NCBI GenBank assembly: GCA_937914965.1
Contig: CALGIY010000005.1
Span: 1-10,754, forward strand
DNA length: 10,754 bases
Direction: 5' to 3'
Source of the DNA: an uncultured Thermoanaerobacteraceae bacterium
Lineage (GTDB): Bacteria; Bacillota; DSM-12270; Thermacetogeniales; Thermacetogeniaceae
Both the position numbers and the translations under genes were made by a program. How positions within the stretch are numbered: position 1 is the stretch's first letter; every line of letters starts with the position of its first letter. Of the stretch, positions 7,649 through 10,754 are shown piece after piece. Under the pieces are notes generated by a model that saw only the letters and a program-made list of their open reading frames with translations, was not told the DNA's origin and did not search any database.

Positions 7649-7671
7649 GATCCTTGCTGGTCCAAGGGATC
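7649..7671 (-). promoter_or_regulatory. Hairpin in the tuf-rpsJ gap
   Basis: Two bases after the tuf stop codon the sequence can fold into a stem of eight base pairs with one bulged base (GATCC/GGATC plus TTG/CAA) and a six-base loop. There is no run of T after it on the minus strand, so it does not look like a Rho-independent terminator. It lies about 20 bases before the rpsJ ribosome-binding site and does not mask it. It could be an RNA processing or pausing site, or be without function. Confidence 0.4.
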
Positions 7672-7673
7672 TG

Positions 7674-8876
7674 CTATTCGATAACCTGTGTAACAACACC
7701 GGCTCCTACTGTACGGCCACCCTCACGAATAGCGAAGCGCTGTCCCTCTTCCATAGCGATCGGAGTGATGAGTTCCCCTGTCATGTTCACATTGTCACCG
7801 GGCATGATCATTTCAACGCCCTCTGGCATATCAATAATACCTGTAACATCTGTGGTCCGGAAGTAAAACTGCGGCCTGTATCCATTGAAGAAAGGGGTAT
7901 GACGACCTCCCTCTTCCTTGGTCAGCACATAAACATTTGCCTTAAACTTAGTATGTCCTTGCACCGAAGCAGGCTTTGCAATAACTTGCCCACGCTCTAC
8001 ATCTTCCCGGTCAATTCCCCGAAGCAGCACGCCGATGTTGTCACCAGCCTGGCCTTGGTCCAGAAGTTTCCGGAACATTTCTACACCGGTAACTACAGTT
8101 TTACGCGGCTTTTCCTGAAGCCCAACAATCTCAACGTCATCTCCGACTTTAACAATACCGCGCTCTACCCTGCCAGTTACAACTGTCCCACGCCCGGTGA
8201 TGGAGAAAACGTCCTCAACAGGCATCAGGAACGGCTTTTCGACATCGCGCTCTGGTGTCGGGAAATATTCGTCAATAGCAGCGACCAGCTTATGGATAGG
8301 CCCACAGTGTTCGCAGTCAGGGCTCCCACAGCCACACTCCATGGCCTTTAGAGCACTCCCAGCGATAATCGGAATATCATCACCTGGGAACTCATATTCG
8401 CTCAACAGTTCCCGTACTTCTAGTTCCACAAGTTCCATCAGTTCTGGGTCATCAACCATATCACACTTGTTGAGGAAAACCACAATTTTGGGGACACCAA
8501 CCTGCCGTGCCAACACAATGTGCTCACGAGTCTGTGGCATAGGCCCATCAGCAGCAGAAACAACCAGGATAGCACCATCCATCTGGGCAGCTCCGGTGAT
8601 CATGTTCTTGATATAGTCAGCGTGACCCGGGCAGTCCACATGAGCATAGTGTCTGGTGTCTGTTTCATATTCCACATGGGAGATAGCAATGGTGATCCCG
8701 CGCTCTCTCTCCTCAGGGGCCTTATCGATTTGACCATAATCGGTGGCATCAGCATAACCCTTCTGGCTTAAAACTTTGGTAATAGCCGAGGTTAGCGTTG
8801 TCTTACCGTGGTCCACATGCCCGATGGTCCCGATGTTCACATGCGGCTTAGTGCGCTCGTATTTTTTCTTAGCCAT
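7674..8876 (-). CDS. tuf: Elongation factor Tu with four-cysteine insertion
   Basis: EF-Tu is the GTPase that carries aminoacyl-tRNA to the ribosomal A site. The 400-residue product starts [20 protein letters not shown]. GTPase motifs are complete: G1 GHVDHGKT (residues 19-26), switch [14 protein letters not shown] with the invariant Thr62, G3 DCPGH (81-85), G4 NKCD, and G5 SALK. Beta-barrel domains II and III follow, ending VTQVIE. Just after G5 the usual acidic segment is replaced by a slightly longer one with C181, C183, C188 and C191, a possible metal site. An upstream in-frame ATG (8927) would add 17 residues with no EF-Tu homology; GGAAGG precedes the chosen ATG by eight bases. Confidence 0.98.
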   Translation of the reverse strand: MAKKKYERTKPHVNIGTIGHVDHGKTTLTSAITKVLSQKGYADATDYGQIDKAPEERERGITIAISHVEYETDTRHYAHVDCPGHADYIKNMITGAAQMDGAILVVSAADGPMPQTREHIVLARQVGVPKIVVFLNKCDMVDDPELMELVELEVRELLSEYEFPGDDIPIIAGSALKAMECGCGSPDCEHCGPIHKLVAAIDEYFPTPERDVEKPFLMPVEDVFSITGRGTVVTGRVERGIVKVGDDVEIVGLQEKPRKTVVTGVEMFRKLLDQGQAGDNIGVLLRGIDREDVERGQVIAKPASVQGHTKFKANVYVLTKEEGGRHTPFFNGYRPQFYFRTTDVTGIIDMPEGVEMIMPGDNVNMTGELITPIAMEEGQRFAIREGGRTVGAGVVTQVIE

Positions 8877-9002
8877 TTTCATATCCTTCCTTTCAAAATT
8901 AATAATTGACTGTGCTGATCCTGGCACTTAGTTTGAGTAAGGTGCCAAGCTGCATCCCAAACATAACCCAATTTTTCTGGATACAGTTAGTGTGCAGATG
9001 AT
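8877..9002. other. fusA-tuf intergenic region
   Basis: This 126-base gap is the longest in the window. It is AT-rich near tuf and contains the tuf ribosome-binding site (AAGGAAGG), one good hairpin (8922-8947), and a weaker eight-pair stem with one mismatch and a long loop (8950-8957 with 8979-8986). I looked for a -35/-10 pair on the minus strand. A TTGGCA is present but it lies in the hairpin and has no good -10 at 16-18 bases. No promoter can be supported, although such a gap is where a separate tuf promoter would sit. Confidence 0.5.
8922..8947 (-). promoter_or_regulatory. Hairpin in the fusA-tuf gap
   Basis: The arms TGGCAC-CTTA and TAAG-TGCCA can form nine base pairs with one bulged base, closing a seven-base loop (CTCAAAC). 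No T run follows on the minus strand, so a classical terminator is unlikely. It could be a site of mRNA processing between fusA and tuf, a stabilising stem for the tuf message, or an attenuating structure. Confidence 0.42.
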
Positions 9003-10700
9003 TTATATGGCAAACCCGTACCCCTGTGTCTTGAGAATCTCTTCCACGACATCAGAGGGGGCCTGCGAGTAATGGTCATACTGCATCACATAATTACCCC
9101 GGCCCTGAGTCAGAGAGCGAAGATCAGTGGCATACCCAAACATTTCAGCCAGAGGCGCCAGTCCCCGAACAACCTGATAGTTGCCCTGGATTTCTGTAGT
9201 CTCAATCCGGCCACGCCGGGAGCCAAGGTCTCCAATCACATCGCCCAGGTATTCCTCGGGCACAGTAATATCAATTTTCATGATTGGTTCTAAAATCACA
9301 GCTTTACCCTTCTCTGCAGCATCACGAAAAGCCATAGATCCGGCAATCTTAAAGGATAGTTCTGAGGAGTCCACATCATGGTAGGAACCCCCTACCAGAA
9401 CAGCACGAATATCAACCATCGGGTATCCAGCCACCGTACCACTTTCCATGGCCTCTTTGACACCATTTTCGATGGGATTGATGAACTCCTTAGGAATGAT
9501 CCCGCCTGTCGTGCGGTCCTCAAATTCAAAGCCCTGTCCAGCAGGAAGTGGTTCAACCTCCAGGATCGCATGCCCATACTGGCCATGCCCCCCGCTTTGC
9601 TTGATGTACTTTCCTTCCCCCCGGACACTGCGGCTAATTGTCTCCTTATAGGCCACTTGACGTTTGCCCACATTTGCCTCTACATGGAATTCCCTAAGCA
9701 ATCGGTCAACAATGACCTCCAGGTGCAGTTCACCCATTCCAGAGATCAATGTCTGCCCGGTTTCATGATCAGTAACCGTCCGGAAAGTCGGGTCCTCCTC
9801 AGCTAGACGGTGCAGAGCCATGCCGATCCTGTCCTGGTCCGCCTTTGTTTTTGGTTCAATAGCAACGCAAATAACCGGATCTGGGAAAGATATGGCTTCT
9901 AATATAACGGGATGGTCTTCTGGACACAGGGTATCCCCGGTGGCGGTCCCCTTGAGACCTACTGCCGCAACAATTTCGCCAGCATAGGCCTCGTTTATAT
10001 CTTGTCGGTGGTTGGCATGCATTTTCATCAGCCGCCCGACACGCTCTCTTTTTCCTTTAGTGATGTTATAGACTGTACCACCTGTCTTAAGAACCCCAGA
10101 GTAAATGCGTAGAAAAACGAGTTTTCCTACATAGTTATCAGTCTGGACCTTAAAGGCCAAGGCCGAAACGGGTTCATTATCATCCACCTTACGATAAACC
10201 TTATCCCCGGTATCCGGGTTTTCCCCTTCCATCGGTGGCACATCCAGCGGTGAAGGCAGGTAGTCTACAATAGCATCAATAAGCGGCTGTACACCTTTGT
10301 TGTGGAAAGATGTCCCACACAAAACAGGTATAAACTTACAGGCCAGTGTGCCTTTCCTGATAGCTGCCTTGATCTGCTCCGCAGTGATCTTACCCCCATC
10401 GAGGTAGTTGGACAGCAGTTGATCATCAAATTCAGCTAAAGACTCCAGCAGTTGTTCCCGGTAAAACCGCTTTTCGGCAACCAGTTCCGCGGGCACAGTT
10501 GTCTCAATATATTCCCTGCCTAGTTGATCCTCAAAAATAAGCGCTCTATCATTGACCAGATCGATCACACCTCGGAATGAACTCTCACTTCCGATAGGAA
10601 TCTGCACCGGCACAGCATTAGCCTGCAGGCGCTTCCGAATCATAGCTACAGAGCGGTGAAAGTCAGCACCAACTCGGTCCATTTTATTCATATAGGCCAC
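9003..10700 (-). CDS. fusA: Elongation factor G, N-terminal part missing
   Basis: EF-G is the GTPase that moves tRNAs and mRNA through the ribosome and, with RRF, recycles it. The readable part is 565 codons, from VAYMNKMDRVGADF (the G4 motif NKMD, about residue 140 of a full ~690-700 residue EF-G) to the C-terminus YGFAI. Present are the G5-like CGTSFHNKGVQ, domain II (SALAFKVQTDNYVGKLVFLR), domain III (GMGELHLEVIVDRLLREF), domain IV (GGHGQYGHAILEVEPL) and domain V (EEYLGDVIGDLGSRRGRIE). The P-loop, switch regions and DTPGH are absent: upstream the frame meets TAA at 10718-10716 and no frame encodes them. The GTG at 10700 has no proper ribosome-binding site, so it is not a real start. The stop is TAA, 126 bases before tuf. 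Confidence 0.93.
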   Translation of the reverse strand: MAYMNKMDRVGADFHRSVAMIRKRLQANAVPVQIPIGSESSFRGVIDLVNDRALIFEDQLGREYIETTVPAELVAEKRFYREQLLESLAEFDDQLLSNYLDGGKITAEQIKAAIRKGTLACKFIPVLCGTSFHNKGVQPLIDAIVDYLPSPLDVPPMEGENPDTGDKVYRKVDDNEPVSALAFKVQTDNYVGKLVFLRIYSGVLKTGGTVYNITKGKRERVGRLMKMHANHRQDINEAYAGEIVAAVGLKGTATGDTLCPEDHPVILEAISFPDPVICVAIEPKTKADQDRIGMALHRLAEEDPTFRTVTDHETGQTLISGMGELHLEVIVDRLLREFHVEANVGKRQVAYKETISRSVRGEGKYIKQSGGHGQYGHAILEVEPLPAGQGFEFEDRTTGGIIPKEFINPIENGVKEAMESGTVAGYPMVDIRAVLVGGSYHDVDSSELSFKIAGSMAFRDAAEKGKAVILEPIMKIDITVPEEYLGDVIGDLGSRRGRIETTEIQGNYQVVRGLAPLAEMFGYATDLRSLTQGRGNYVMQYDHYSQAPSDVVEEILKTQGYGFAI

Positions 10701-10754
10701 GCCTTCATAAAGTGGTTATGATCAATGGTGTAATACTTCTTGCCACGGATCGTG
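10701..10754. other. Right edge, not homologous to EF-G
   Basis: This stretch should encode EF-G residues just before NKMD, typically ETVWRQADKYGVPR. None of the three minus-strand frames matches: the EF-G frame reads PLYEG after a stop codon, and another frame reads GKKYYTIDHNHFMKAWPI and then stops. The plus-strand frames are not recognisable either. Homology thus ends sharply at about 10700. The bases may belong to an inserted element or repeat, or be an assembly-end artefact. Too little is present to identify it. Confidence 0.5.

Noticed and set aside
7649..7671. Rho-independent terminator after tuf
   Set aside because: A stem is present, but there is no T run after it on the minus strand, and rpsJ follows closely in what looks like a continuous operon.
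7647..8351. A 234-codon plus-strand reading frame opposite tuf
   Set aside because: It lies wholly antisense to a highly conserved gene, shows no recognisable domain, and its composition follows from the tuf codons. Long antisense frames are common opposite strongly biased genes.
8673..8708. Unusual switch I sequence in EF-Tu (GITIAISH instead of GITINTSH)
   Set aside because: The invariant Thr is kept, and Ile or Ala at the neighbouring positions is, as I recall, normal in other phyla such as Actinobacteria. This is ordinary variation.
8877..8927. A 17-residue N-terminal extension of EF-Tu ([11 protein letters not shown]...)
   Set aside because: The extension has no EF-Tu homology and contains the tuf ribosome-binding site; the ATG at 8876 gives the standard N-terminus.
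8877..9002. A promoter for tuf in the fusA-tuf gap
   Set aside because: The TTGGCA candidate -35 overlaps the hairpin and has no reasonable -10 at 16-18 bases; AT-rich bases near tuf lack a matching -35.
10701..10754. Transposase or integrase fragment suggested by the peptide YYTIDHNHFMKAWPI
   Set aside because: The peptide faintly recalls integrase-core sequences, but it is under 20 residues, lacks the expected spacing, ends at a stop, and no inverted repeat can be seen. Not enough to call a mobile element.

Overview
The window is a minus-strand run of translation genes: the 3' part of the str operon followed by the S10 and spc ribosomal-protein operons. In transcription order (right to left) it reads fusA (5'-incomplete), tuf, rpsJ, rplC, rplD, rplW, rplB, rpsS, rplV, rpsC, rplP, rpmC, rpsQ, rplN, rplX, rplE, rpsZ, rpsH, rplF. 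That is 2 elongation factors and 17 ribosomal proteins, in the order conserved across bacteria, with no inserted, missing or frameshifted gene between tuf and rplF. I see no convincing gene on the plus strand; long plus-strand reading frames are antisense shadows.

The likely source is a Gram-positive, low-to-moderate GC bacterium of the class Clostridia, perhaps near the Desulfotomaculum/Pelotomaculum group. Reasons are: the joined str-S10-spc order; strong GGAGG ribosome-binding sites before nearly every gene; frequent GTG and TTG starts; the short zinc-binding S14 with two CxxC pairs; an L24 with a C-terminal CxxC/CxxC knuckle; and an EF-Tu with a four-cysteine insertion that I associate with that group. 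The assignment rests on remembered family features, not on a search, and is moderate in confidence.

Layout. Positions 10701-10754 do not encode the expected EF-G G-domain. Positions 9003-10700 hold EF-G from the NKMD motif to the C-terminus. Positions 8877-9002 are the largest intergenic gap (126 bases), with one good hairpin. tuf lies at 7674-8876. The S10 operon genes rpsJ to rpsQ fill 2506-7614 and the spc genes rplN to rplF fill 53-2531. The two blocks are fused by a 26-base rpsQ/rplN overlap. Gaps between ribosomal genes are 0-39 bases, and three gene pairs overlap, so the set is very probably cotranscribed and translationally coupled. Positions 1-52 should hold the start of rplR but do not.

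All products act in the cytoplasm on the ribosome. EF-Tu delivers aminoacyl-tRNA and EF-G drives translocation. The 17 ribosomal proteins build parts of the 30S (S3, S8, S10, S14, S17, S19) and 50S (L2, L3, L4, L5, L6, L14, L16, L22, L23, L24, L29) subunits.

This is mostly an ordinary housekeeping region and I found no new system. The points worth a second look are the two edges where operon homology stops abruptly, the cysteine cluster in EF-Tu, the overlap-encoded acidic tail of S17, the many non-ATG starts, and two intergenic hairpins around tuf.
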